A stretch of 64,000 nt of DNA from positions 213,225-277,224 of the forward strand of contig WELA01006444.1 in assembly GCA_009602735.1 (NCBI GenBank), read 5' to 3'. Below the pieces are notes generated by a model that saw only the letters and a program-made list of their open reading frames with translations, was not told where the DNA came from and did no database searches. Source of the DNA: Mesotaenium endlicherianum (taxonomy: Eukaryota > Streptophyta > Zygnematophyceae > Zygnematales > Mesotaeniaceae). Shown one piece after another: positions 33,122 to 44,276 of the stretch (position 1 is its first letter; each line of letters starts with the position of its first letter). The translations under genes and the position numbers were made by a program.

Positions 33122-36100
33122 GGAGCCTACCACCCCAAGACCCACTTCACGAGAAGGCAACACGCCAAGTGAGGTGGAGACCCCCGTTGAAGACGACGTT
33201 CCAGCCCCAATGAGTTTGAGAGGTAACCTTGGAGGAGAGAAGGTCCACATCTTGGTGGATAGCGGAGCTCAAGGCAACTTCATTGCTGCAGATTTCGCCA
33301 CCAAGCACGGAATTACTATGCGAACTCTTGACCACGACGAGGAGATTATGATGCCCGATGGATTCTCCTACACTACCCCTTCCAAGAAGACGTACCCCTT
33401 GGCACTCTCTATCAAGTCCTTCAAGGATAGAGTAGTGTTCTCCCCCATGCAATTGGGCAAGTACGACGTCATCCTAGGGACGCCTTGGTTGACCAAGCAC
33501 AACCCCCAAGTTGATTGGAGGACCGGTACTATCAAGATCAAGAATGACATCACTTCAAGAATCTGTATTTTGCGCGCAATCCAGAATATCCAGACCCAAG
33601 ACATCCAGAAGCCGGCACACGAGATACTATTGTCCGCCCTCCAACTCAAGAGACTTGTGAGGAAGGGACACGAGCTTCTTTTGGCCTTGATCACGCCAAA
33701 AGACATCAAGAAAGACATCGAGAGTCAAGAAGGCAGCCCCGTTCCCAAGGAGATACAAGAAGTCTTTGAGGACTACAAAGAAGTGTTCTCCCCGGAATTG
33801 CCCAAGGGCCTACCCCCCAAAAGATTCGTAGACCACAAGATAGAGTTGGAGCCCGGAAGCAAGCCCATCTCTCGGCCTACGTTCAAAATGTCATACACGG
33901 AGCTAGACGAAGTCAAGAAGCAAATCAAGGAGCTACTGGAGCATGGCTTCATTCGACCTAGCAAGTCGCCATTTGGAGCCCCGGTGCTATTTGTCAAGAA
34001 GAAAGATGGTACCTTGAGGATGTGTGTGGACTATCGCGCCCTCAACAAGATCACCATCAAGAATCGATACCCGCTGCCGCGCATGGATGAGCTCATGGAC
34101 CGGCTGGTTGGAGCCAAGTACTTCACGAAGATTGACTTACGGAGCGGCTACCACCAGATTCGCATCGCAGAACCGGACATAGAGAAGACGGCATTCAGGA
34201 CAAGATATGGACATTTTGAGTTCATGGTCCTGCCATTTGGACTCACCAACGCGCCAGCAACTTTCATGACTATGATGAACACCATATTTCAGCCCATGTT
34301 GGACAGATTTGTGGTGGTATTCATCGATGACATCCTTATCTACAGCAAGACCCTTGAAGAGCATGCGAGACACTTGAAAGAAGTCCTTGAAGTATTGAAG
34401 CAAAACAAGCTGTTTGCGAAGGAGTCAAAATGCGAGTTTGCCAAACAAGAAGTGGAGTTCCTAGGTCTCCACGTGACTGCTGATGGCATCAAGATAGACC
34501 CCAAGAAGACCACGGTGGTGGAGGAATGGCCAACCCCCACGACCAAGAAAGAACTCCAGTCATTCTTGGGATTTGCCAATTGGTACAGAAAATTCATCCA
34601 AGGCTTCTCGCACATAGCAGCCCCCCTGACAGATCTACTCAAGAAGGACAGGCTATATACATGGACCGAGAAAGAGGAAGAGGCATTTCAAGAGTTAAAG
34701 CGAAGATTGACCACATCCCCGGTGCTCACACTCCCAAGTCCAAACCCAGATTGGCCCTTCCACGTCATCACCGATGCATCTTCCTATGCAATAGGAGCAA
34801 TCCTGCTTCAAGACCAAGGCAAGGGACTGCAGCCCATCGCCTACGAGTCAAGGAAGCTAAATCCAGCCGAGCAAAATTATACAACCACGGAGCGAGAGGC
34901 ATTGGCGATTGTACATGCCTTGAAGGTTTGGCGCTGCTACGTTGAAGGACGCAAAGTACTGGTCACCACGGACCACGAGGCGTTAAAGCACCTCCAGACG
35001 CAGCCGTATCTCTCAAGGAGACAAGCAAGATGGAGCGGATACTTGCAACAATACAACATCACGATTCAGTACCAGCCCGGCAAGACAAACCCGGCTGACC
35101 CCCTCTCAAGACTGCAATTAAATGCAGTGATGGTATCCCTGAAGACAGATCTGGAAGCTCGATTTTCAGCCGCCTATGAAAGAGACCCTTACTACAAGAA
35201 CGGAGAAGCAGCCTTGGACCCATGCAAGAAGCAAGAAGGCAATTATTGGGTGAGGCAAGATACGGGCCAGAGATGTGTTCCTAATGACTTAGACCTCCGG
35301 CTCTTGCTTCTACGAGAAGCACACGACAACCCTCTTGGAGGACACTTTGGAATCCTAAGGACCACGGGCGTTCTAGCTAGGACTTATTGTTGGCCAGGCA
35401 TGTCTAAGCAAGTCAAGGAGTACTGCAGGAGCTGTGACACATGCCAAAGAATCAAGCCATCATCGCAAAAGGCGGGAGGACTCCTCCAACCACTACCAAT
35501 CCCCGAAAGACAATGGACGGACATCTCAATGGACCTTATCGTGGACTTGCCCGTGACACCTCGAGGCCATAATGCAATACTCACGGTGGTGGACAGACTT
35601 ACCAAGATGGCTCATTTTATTCCCACGACGACTAAGGCTACAGCACCACAACTTGCAAGACTCATCTTTGACAACATCTTCCGACTCCATGGACTACCAT
35701 CAAGAATTGTGTCAGATAGAGATCCAAGATTCACAAGCCATTTCTGGAAAAATCTCTTCAAGAACTTGGGTACATCGCTGGATATGTCCACTGCCTACCA
35801 CCCGCAATCAGATGGGCAAACCGAGCGTATGAATCGTACTCTAAAGACCTCTCTAAAGGCCTACGTGTCTACTCTGGAGCAAGATTGGGACATGTACTTG
35901 ACCCCCCTGGAGTTTGCCTACAACAACACAACGCAAGCCTCTACCCAAGAGTCCCCATTCTTCCTCAACTATGGCTTCCATCCGACCACGCCACTGAGCT
36001 TCACGGCTGGCCATGATGAAGTACCTGCAGCCACAGATTTTATGGAGACATTAGAAGCAGCCCTTACAGCAGCGAAGAAAGCTCTACAACACGCGCAAGA

Positions 36101-36417
36101 TGCTCAAGCAAGAGTGGCGAACAGATCCAGAAGAGAAATTACGTACAGAGTGGGTGACAACGTGTTACTATCATCCAAGAACATTTCCCTGAACAACAGG
36201 CCTGCCAGCAGCAAGTTCTCTCCCAAGTATTTGGGACCCTTCAAGATTATCCAGCAAGTCAACCCCGTTGCTTTCAAGCTAGAACTTCCCCAGACTATGC
36301 ACATCGACCCCGTATTCCACGCTTCCCTCTTCAAGCCGTATGTGCAACTCGACAACAAGTTCCCAGGACGTGTGACAACCCCACCAGCCCCAACAATAGT
36401 GGATGATCATTTGGAGT
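33122..36417 (+). mobile_element. Inverted pol segment of family A, broken
   Basis: A plus-strand copy of family A pol from the protease through integrase (open frame 33174-36419), about 99.5% identical at the protein level to the pol at 27273-30938. It has no LTRs, no gag and no chromodomain, and joins family C sequence at its right end. Very young; a fragment, hence fossil. Confidence 0.93.
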
Positions 36418-38764
36418 AAGTTTATGCAAGGTTATTCAGTGATAGCCGCGCCACTCACTGCTCTGACAAGGAAAGATAAGACGTTCATTTGGGATAAAAA
36501 TACGCAACATGCGTTTGAGCGCGTTAAGTATGCACTAATGCGCCACTTCTTTCATTAGCCAATCCCGACTTACCTTACGAGGTAGTCGCCGATGCATCTG
36601 GTGTTGGAATAGGGGCTGTTTTGCTGCAGGCAGGCAAGCTCATTAGTTTTGAGAGTCGAAAGCTGACATCTGCCAAACAAAATTAATCAACGACAGAGCA
36701 GGAGCTGTGGGCAGTGATATACGCTTTGAAAACTTGGCGATGTTATTTGAAAGCTTGCAAGGGTTTGACAGTGGTTACGGACCACTGCCCAAATAGCTTC
36801 TTTCAAATTCAGCCAACGCGATCGAGGAGACAGACGAGATGGTTTGAGTTCTTGCAACGATTCCACTTTGAGTGGGCATATCGCCCAGGCCGCAACAATG
36901 TTGCTGATCCTCTAAGTCAAATTCCTCATCACCACTCGATGTTGGGGACTGTTGCTAGCTTGCGAGAACGAAATGGTCAGGTTTCGAGGGCGGCCACCCT
37001 TGATTCTGCTGTACCCCCCCAGACGTCTGACCGCAACCAGCCTGGTGACGCGGGCACACCCGATTTGGATAGCATGCATAACTTGGAAGTACTTGACCTG
37101 CATCAATTATTGGCTTGAACGGTGTAGCCGTAACAATGGACAGTATGGATAAAAGGAAAGAACACTCAAGCTACTCGTTTGAGGACGGTTTTTGGTGGCA
37201 CAATGGGCGCATTGCTGTCCCAGAAGGCCGAGTAAGGCATGTGCTACTACGCAAAGCGCATGACTCTCCTGACTCTGGTCACCATGGAATTACCACAACC
37301 ACACACGCTTTGCACCGAGGGTACATTTGGCCGTCCCTCAAGGTTGATGTTGCCGAGTACATCGTCAACTGCGCAACATGTCAAAGGAATAAGCCGAGTA
37401 ACATGTTGCCAACCGGGAAGTTGCAACCATTGGAACTTGCATGTGCTCCTTGGGAAAGCATAAGCCTCGACTCTGTCGTGGAATTGCCTACCACCGATTG
37501 AGGACACAATGGGGTGTTAACGATCATGGATCGTTTCACTAAGATGGTGCACTTTGTGGCCACTAAACCATCGCTTGATGCCGTCGAGACTGCGCGTCTC
37601 TTCGTGGATCATGTGTTCAAGTTGCATGGCATGCCGAAAGAAATCATAAATGATCGTGACAATAGATTTACAAGCCACTTATGGCAGGAAGTTTGCTCGC
37701 ATTTTGGCACGAACCTTAAGATGTCAACTAGCTTCCATCCTCAGACCGATGGTCAGACAGAGCGCTTGAACCGCGTTCTTCAACAGTTCCTTGGGCATCA
37801 TGTGAATCCTCGCCAAGACAACTGGGACACCCTTCTTCCAGTTGCGGAGTTCGAAGTAAATAATGCTCATCGGGAAAGTATCAAGGAAACGCCATTTTTT
37901 ATTAACTATAGGAGACATCCACACACTCCTCTCACGGGTACGGTACCCGGTGAGGCGGGGATCTCAACCATGAGAGTGCCAAGTGCACGCATATTTGTCC
38001 ATTCTCTTCAAGAGGTGCACAAAAACGTGAAGCTGGCTTTAGCCTCTGCTTGAGATCGACAGAAAACGTTTGCTGACACGCACAGGACTAGTTAAGTTTT
38101 GAAGTTGGCAATAAAGTACTTTTGCAAACTAAAAATCTCCAACTCAAGCACCTAAGAAAGCGCAAGCTTCTGCCTCGCTGGGTAGGCCCTTTTATCGTCA
38201 TGGCAAAGGTTGGACCTAGACCTGTTGCATACCGACTGGATTTGCCTAAATCCATGGGGCGAACGCATCCTGTGTTCCATGTCAATTTACTACAGCTGTT
38301 TAGGTCCGATGGCCGCTATCAACCGCAAGCACCGGAATTCGAACTTGCCGATGATGATAAGGCCTGGGATGTGGAGGAGGTCTTAGGACACCGCTACACT
38401 CGTCATAAGCCTCCACGCGTGGAGCTTTTGATCAAATGGCTTGATTACGATTCCAGTTGGAACTCGTACAAACCTCAAGACAAAATCCTACTTAATTGTA
38501 AGGACCTGGTTCAGCAGTATTGGTTACGATGGGCTTATGCTCAAAAGCTCTGCGCCGAGGGAAGTGTGCTACCAAGCGCTCTTTGTAAGCCATGGAACAA
38601 ACGCAAAAGAGACGCGGCCAAATAATTGCTCTTTTCCGTCACTGTGATGATGCATAGTCCAATCGCTCAACAGTGTTTTCCGCTAGTCAAGGCTAGTATT
38701 GACACATTCAAACTTAAAAGACGTACGCTTCAAGAGGACGTTAAGTTCTTTTAGGGGGGAGGAG
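36418..38764 (+). mobile_element. Family C chromovirus, 3' half (RNase H, integrase, chromodomain), broken
   Basis: Plus-strand Ty3/gypsy sequence: RNase H words (EQELWAVIYALKTWRCYL, RPGRNNVADPL), integrase with CATCQRNKPSN and SFHPQTDGQTERLNR, and a chromodomain (WDVEEVLGHRYTRHKPP then LLIKWLDYDSSWNS). A polypurine tract TTTTAGGGGGGAGGAG sits directly before the LTR at 38765. Several breaks. Confidence 0.88.
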
Positions 38765-39589
38765 TGTAATAATCTGAGCTTTTTAGGCGTATTTGGGACG
38801 TTTTCCCGATTACCTAAAATACGTTATACTATTTATCATACATTATTTGATAAATGATTGCGTCACATTGAATTATTCGCCACATGCGTGTGCCCATTAA
38901 TTCTCGGTCGATTGGCGAAATGACTGAGATACTATTGCAAAAAGCGTCGTGTTGTAATTCGACAACTTCGCAAAAGTACGACATAATTATTCATAAAGTT
39001 ACTATTATTAACTATGAGCCGATAACTTCATTAATCATTGTTAATCAAACGACACATAATATGCAAAGCGACTTTGCATCCGAGCGGATTTAAACCCGCG
39101 CCCTGTCGTTTGAAACGTTCACACCTAACCGATTGGCGAAGTAATTTTTTTAACTACCGGTTCATGACGAAAAGCATGTGTACGCGACTCAGCAAACAAT
39201 TGCAACTTTTTGAAAGTTGCGAGAACGCGAAAACGCCCGTTTGGCGCGAAACGATTTTTCGGAAATCGTCGAAAAGTCTCCAAACGGTCAAACGGCGCGT
39301 TTCGAGCATTCAGCCGAAATGGATCAAACCCCTTCGCCTGTTCTGGTTGACATGAACCAGTGCCTTAGGTGGTGACTTGAAGCACTCCAATGCCTCACGT
39401 CATGTAGGTATAAATACCTGCAGAGTCATTGTGAGTGCAACTCTAGCAAGCACACATTCTACGTTAGTTTTCATTTTCGCTTTCTCGAGGATTTGTCAAT
39501 TTGCACAAGTATATAGATTTTTTTTCAACTTCATTTAAATATTCCTTGAATACGAAGAAAAGATCCTCTCAAAAAGCAGAAACGTTACA
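38765..39589 (+). repeat. Family C 3' LTR
   Basis: 825 bp with TGTAA...TTACA ends, preceded by a polypurine tract. A TATA box (TATAAATA) lies at 39409-39416, so the R region starts about 30 bp later. It is followed directly by family A sequence, so C inserted into an older A copy. No partner LTR is in the window, so its age cannot be judged from LTR comparison. Confidence 0.85.
39075..39148 (-). other. tRNA-like segment inside the family C LTR
   Basis: On the minus strand, TTCGCCAATCGGTTAGG resembles a D-arm/A-box, CGTTTCAAACGACA an anticodon arm, and GCGGGTTTAAATCCGC a T-arm with a B-box-like GGTTTAAATCC (39086-39096). The acceptor stem does not pair and the anticodon stem is imperfect, so it is not a working tRNA as it stands. 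Confidence 0.35.
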
Positions 39590-40973
39590 AAGACTTCTTG
39601 TATCTCCTTGGGAACGGAGCTGCCATCTTGACTGTCGATGTCTTTCTTGATGTCTTTTGGCGTGATCAAGGTCAAAAGAAGCTCGTGTCCCTTCCTCACA
39701 AGTCTCTTGAGTTGGAGGGCGGACAATAGTATCTCGTGTGTCGGCTTCCCGATGTCTTGGGTCTGGATATTTTGGATTGCGTGCAAAATACAGATTCTTG
39801 AAGTGATGTCATTCTTGATCTTGATAGTACCGTCCCTCCAATCCACTTGGGGGTTGTGCTTGGTCAACCAAGGCGTCCCTAGGATGACGTCGTACTTGCC
39901 CAATTGCATGGGGGAGAACATTACTCTATCCTTGAAGGACTTGATAGAGAGTGCCAAGGTGTACATTCTCTTGGAAGGGGTAGTATAGGAGAATCCGTCG
40001 GGCATCATAACCTCCTCGTTGTGGTCAAGAGTTCCCATAGTAATATCGTGCTTGGTAGCAAAATCTGCAGCAATGAAGTTGCCTTGAGCTCCGTTATCCA
40101 CCAAGATGTGGACCTTCTCTCCTCCAAGGTAACCTCTCAAACTCATTGGGGCTGGAATGTCGTCTTCAACGAGAGTCTCCACCTCACTTGGCTTGTTGTC
40201 TTCTCGTGAAGTGGATCTTCAGGTGGTAGGCTCCTGGCCTACCGGCGCTATACGTTTTTTGACAACTTTTTGGGGCATGAGAGTGCACGATGGCCCTTTT
40301 CCTTACAATAAAAGCATAGTCAAGCCGTCATAAGAGCTTCTTTTTCAGCCGGGGAGAGTCTTGCTTTCACTCCTTGTTGGTTTCTTGCATCATAAGTGTC
40401 ATTAGAGGGTCTTCCACTCTTCCGGGCAGCCGCGGGGTCCTTTTTAATAACTCCAATTTCCATGGGTGTAGGTCCAGATTCGGATGTGGAAGGGGCTGCG
40501 TACACCCGCGTCGTCGGTGCCCGTGAAGATGAAGGTACGGAGTGCTTGAAATCCAAGGTATCCACCTTTTGAGCCACTTCAATAATATTTGAGAAGTCCG
40601 TCAAGTCGCGTAATTCCACTTCCTTTGCTACCTTGGAATTGAGGCCAAAGATGTAGCGGTCAATCTTCTCCTCGAGAGTCATGTTGGGGATCTCAAGAGT
40701 GAGGGCGTGAAATTTGGATGTATACTCTTGAATGGACGTTGTTTGCTTGAGATGGTGGAGCTTTTCTCGAGCAATCTTCTCCGCATTGATGGGCATGAAT
40801 TGCTTCTTGAGAGCCTCACGAAAATCTGCCCATCTTGCATATGATGGTGGGGACTCTTGGCCGAGCATGGGGTGCGCCATAGCTTGAAATATAGCCGCTT
40901 GATAGTTACGCCACCATGATGTTGCTGCTCCTCTAAGTAAGGTAACGGCAAAGGGAACGTAGTCTTCCTCGGG

Positions 40974-41024
40974 CACTTCAAGGAATGCGAGGTACGTCNC
41001 ACTTCAAGGAATGCGAGGTACGTC
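40974..41024. other. Single-n contig join with 25-bp repeat on both sides
   Basis: The same 25 bp occur at 40974-40998 and 41000-41024 around the n at 40999. This is the mark of an unmerged contig overlap. Confidence 0.85.
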
Positions 41025-41507
41025 TCCACTTGGTAGAGCCATAAATTGAGGTTGGCTCCTTTCCCGGGGTTGTAAGTGTCGGGTTTGCCGGGCTTGATGA
41101 GTTTCCTTGCTCTCGTAGGCTCTTGTGGAGGCGCTTGAGCGGGGGCTGGATTTTGAGTGTTGCTTGCAATAGGGGCAACCATGGCAGCCATAGCTTCTCG
41201 TGACGCTTGCACGGTCGCTTCATAGGTGGCCAAGCCCACTTGGTGGTGGACGGTCATTAAGAAGGCTGCCGACTCATTTGCGGGAACTCCTTGTGGTGGG
41301 GTCAATTTTGTTATAGCGGCTGCCACGGGATTTGACGATGCTCGTCCTTGTGGTGCTTCTTGTTGTTGCAGATTTTCTTAAGTGTGCTCTCCGGTCGGCT
41401 TTGGAGGAGGGTCTCTTGGAGATGAAGTGCTTCCTTCAAAAGCTTGCTGTTGGTCTTGAGGATCGGCCATCTTCTTGTGCTACCAAAGTGCCTAGCTCCG
41501 ATACCAC

Positions 41508-42012
41508 TATAGTGAAACAGGTAGGGATAAATTACTTAGCAAAATGCAATACTTTATCTGTTTAAGACAAGAATCTTTGAACACAAGTGGTAGCTTTTTG
41601 AAAGAGAGATGGCTTCTTGAAAGATAATATATTTTTGGAATTTGGCAAGTACAAGAGTGATTCTCGAATGCCTTTCTATGTTCTAGCTCTTGTTTATATA
41701 CTTGCTACATAAGTAATTTCTAGGAAGGTGCATGTTGATGTGTTGGCACCCAACACATCCCAAAATTTGCCACCTCTTTCTAGAATAATGTACACATAAC
41801 CTTTTGACCTAAAAATGGCACATTTACCTTTTGCCACATGGAGTTCTTCTAGGTCCTTCCTCTAACTTCGAAAATGCCTTAGAAGGTTCAAAGGACATGA
41901 ACCAAGTCACTAGAGTATCTATTCGTACTTGAATCCACACACTACTACTCCAAATATATTCGAAAGTATCAACATAAAACCAAACTAATACATTAACACT
42001 CAAATCACTACA
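41508..42012 (-). repeat. Family A LTR, older copy
   Basis: 505 bp, clearly diverged from the young LTRs by many scattered substitutions. It ends CACTACA and is followed by family D pol sequence. Confidence 0.85.
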
Positions 42013-42164
42013 AGGGTGCTCCGGAGGGCTCACCTTTTTCTCAACCACTTCTTCAGGTTGAGGTGGTACCTCTTTTAGCAGCAAACAGAACATTCTGTCT
42101 TTCTTCTGGTTCCGGCTTCTGATGAACTCCATTGCATTCAGCAATTTGCATCCTCTTGGAAGCC
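42013..42164 (-). mobile_element. Family D fragment left of a nested insertion
   Basis: Matches 47347-47495 (region between protease and RT of D). The matching sequence resumes at 50401, so 42165-50400 lies inside one older D copy. Confidence 0.75.
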
Positions 42165-42476
42165 CCATTTCTGCAGTTTAATGTTGTCGAGGCGACAACA
42201 AGTTAAGTTGGAGAGATTGTAATGAATCAGTATATTAGTGGATATAATATTCATTTGAATATAACAGTTAATTAAGTTCAGCCTGCTGAACTTTAGTTAA
42301 TAGTCAGTCTGCTGGACTTTACATAATTATCAGTTTGCTGACTATTAACTAAAGTTCAGCAGGCTGAACTTAATTAACTATTATATTGTAATGAATCAGT
42401 ATATTAGTGGATATAATATTCATTTAAATATGATAGTTAATTAAGTTCAGCCTGCTGAACTTTAGTTAATAGTCAG
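42165..42476. repeat. Palindromic arrangement of family D LTR ends
   Basis: A plus-oriented PPT-like word AAGTTGGAGAGAT and the D LTR start TGTAATGAATCAG at about 42216, then an inverted piece, then the same LTR start again at about 42389, running to the n at 42477. The inverted arms are about 43 bp and nearly perfect. Confidence 0.7.
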
Positions 42477-42477
42477 N

Positions 42478-44010
42478 AGTCTGAAACTGAAGGGAGGCAG
42501 CCTTCTCCTGGGCAGCCCTCAAACTAACAGGTACGTATACCGGCATCCCAAAAGGATGTTGCATGACATAAGCCAAGGGTACATGCCCTCTCTGCGAGGG
42601 AGATGTTGGCAGGCCTCTGGCTATCTCCCGAGCGGCCCTCCTGTCCGCCTTGTCCGACTGGGTCTCCTTGCCTGGAGATGGACTGTGTCCTCTGGCAGTC
42701 CCCAGCCAAGTGATATCCTCCTCTTGAGCGAGTTGCTGTGGGGCCCACCCCGTCTTCTCCCTTACAGGGGATGTGGCAGGTGTCAGGATCACGGCGGGGC
42801 TAGTGTCCTCCTCCTCGCCTTCCTCCTCGTCTTCCTCCGACTCCTCCTCCTCGCCGTCCCCGGGTTCCTCTGAGACTTCTGGGGTCTCCTCTGTCCGCTG
42901 CTCCAGCTCTATCCGAGAAAAAGAATATCCTACTGACCTTCCCCTTTTGGGTGCTGGTGGGGGCTGCTGAGTCCGGACCGCATAGAGGTCCTTTTCCCCC
43001 TGCTTACTTGCCCATTTGGCATAAGCGTGCTTCCCTTTGGAAAATGACTCTCGGGCCCTGCTCTTGTCCCCCTGCATCTCTTGGCTCATGCAGTCTCTGA
43101 CTCCATCCAATCTTGGGTCCCAAGCCGCAATGTGAGGGTGCAATACTATGTTTCCCTTTAGGTCTGTCCAGAAATCCTCATCCGTCGCCTTGTCATTCTG
43201 CTGGTCCCTCATGTTGATGGTCATCCACCGCCAATCAGTGGGCTTTTGGAAGAAGGCAGCGTCTGTCTTTTTGAGAGTACAAGGGTACCAGTGCCCTGCA
43301 AAGTCCAGCTGACTGGTTTCTCTGGCCAAGAATTCCCAGCTCCTCCTCTCCACCTCATTGTACATGGCCTTGAACCTGTTGTGGGGTGTTGAGTCCTTGA
43401 AGCTGTCCGCGTCCATGGGGATCATCCTGATGACCCTATCTGCCCCCCAGATACCAGGAATCGAGACAGCTCCTACTTCGTTCACCTGGGCCATTGCCTT
43501 GGCCTCTCCGATGGTGTATCCTACCATCCTGGCGTAATCGTGGTAGAGGAGGAGCCTTGTGCCGACCTCTATATACTTGTCGAAGTTTTCGGATGTCTCC
43601 CATTCATTCTGGAGGATTTCCTTCTGCGACTCACTGCGACTTCTCTGGGCATACTTGAAGGCCTCCTCCAGTAGATCAAAGCCCTTGCCCAGCACCGTGT
43701 AGCGGTAGCTGCTGATTTTCCTCTGTTCTTCTTCTTCAGCCTGCTGCTTCCGCTTCTCCTCAGCTTGCCTTTCCTCCTCTGCTTTCTTGGCCTCCTCTGC
43801 AGCTTTTCTGTCCATTTCTTCCTGCCTCAGTCTGGCCTGTTCCTCCTTCTCCTTCTTCTTCTGTGCCTCCCGCTGTTGTTGGAGTCGTTGCGATTCCCGA
43901 GCGGAGATGGAAGATGATTCGATGTCTCCACGGAATTGCAAGTATTCTGCATGTGCCTCTTCCGCCCTTCTCTTCCTCTTGAGCTCCGACTTTTGAGTCA
44001 TCCTGCTCAA
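42478..44010 (-). CDS. Unassigned 511-codon open frame with coiled-coil N-terminus
   Basis: It opens at the ATG at 44010 and stays open to the n at 42477, so its C-terminus may be missing. Residues 1-100 are a highly charged coiled coil (KKKEKEEQARLRQEEMDRKA). The middle is mixed and folded-looking, rich in aromatic residues (YEKW-like patterns such as FDKYIEVGTRLLLYHDYARM, RRSWEFLARETSQLDFAGHW, DWRWMTINMRDQQNDKATDE). A Pro/basic hinge, a long acidic stretch (about 42800-42870) and a Ser/Pro-rich tail follow. I do not recognise a family. It lies on the same strand as, and about 0.3 kb beyond, the chromodomain end of a D-type pol, in the position where some LTR elements carry an extra gene. 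It could be such an accessory gene, a gag of an unrelated element, or a captured host gene. Confidence 0.6.
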
Positions 44011-44252
44011 TCATAAACACAATGCAGTTAGTGAAGTCATGATATTTTGCCGCTACTGAGTGCCCTTGATGAAGAGGAACGCGATCGGGAGAGTTCCTAG
44101 TGTGGAATACCTGGTGTGAGTGAATATAAGGGAAAATTGAGTTAGAGAGCAAGTGAGTGTGAGCGCAGGTTGAGTGTGTAATATGGTGATCAGAGAATAC
44201 CACTCCCTCCAACTTAATTTTAAAGGTGGGCTGCCTGTCACAACTGTCACTA

Positions 44253-44276
44253 ACTGTCACATCCCCCTCCAACTTA
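44253..44276 (-). other. Polypurine-like tract and repeated GTGACAG words
   Basis: The minus strand reads AAGTTGGAGGGGGA followed by TGTGACAG and two further GTGACAG/TGACAG words within 30 bp. The purine tract resembles the one before the D LTR at 42216 (AAGTTGGAGAGAT), but the following sequence is not the D LTR. It may mark the 3' LTR of a related family. Confidence 0.45.

Larger units (their letters stand above)
39590..42012 (-). mobile_element. Older family A copy, 5' part (LTR, gag, start of pol), broken
   Basis: Minus strand: 5' LTR 41508-42012, primer-binding site just left of it, gag across about 40320-41470 (interrupted by the join at 40999), protease region 39590-40182 with [16 protein letters not shown]. 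It is visibly diverged from the young copy and several breaks are present. It is cut at its left by the family C LTR and inserted at its right into family D sequence. Confidence 0.88.

Noticed and set aside
39075-39148. A working tRNA gene with anticodon TCA
   Set aside because: The acceptor stem does not pair and the anticodon stem is imperfect; it is listed only as a tRNA-like segment.
42478-44010. Envelope gene of a retrovirus-like element
   Set aside because: No signal peptide, membrane segments or glycosylation-rich ectodomain can be seen; the protein is charged and coiled-coil.
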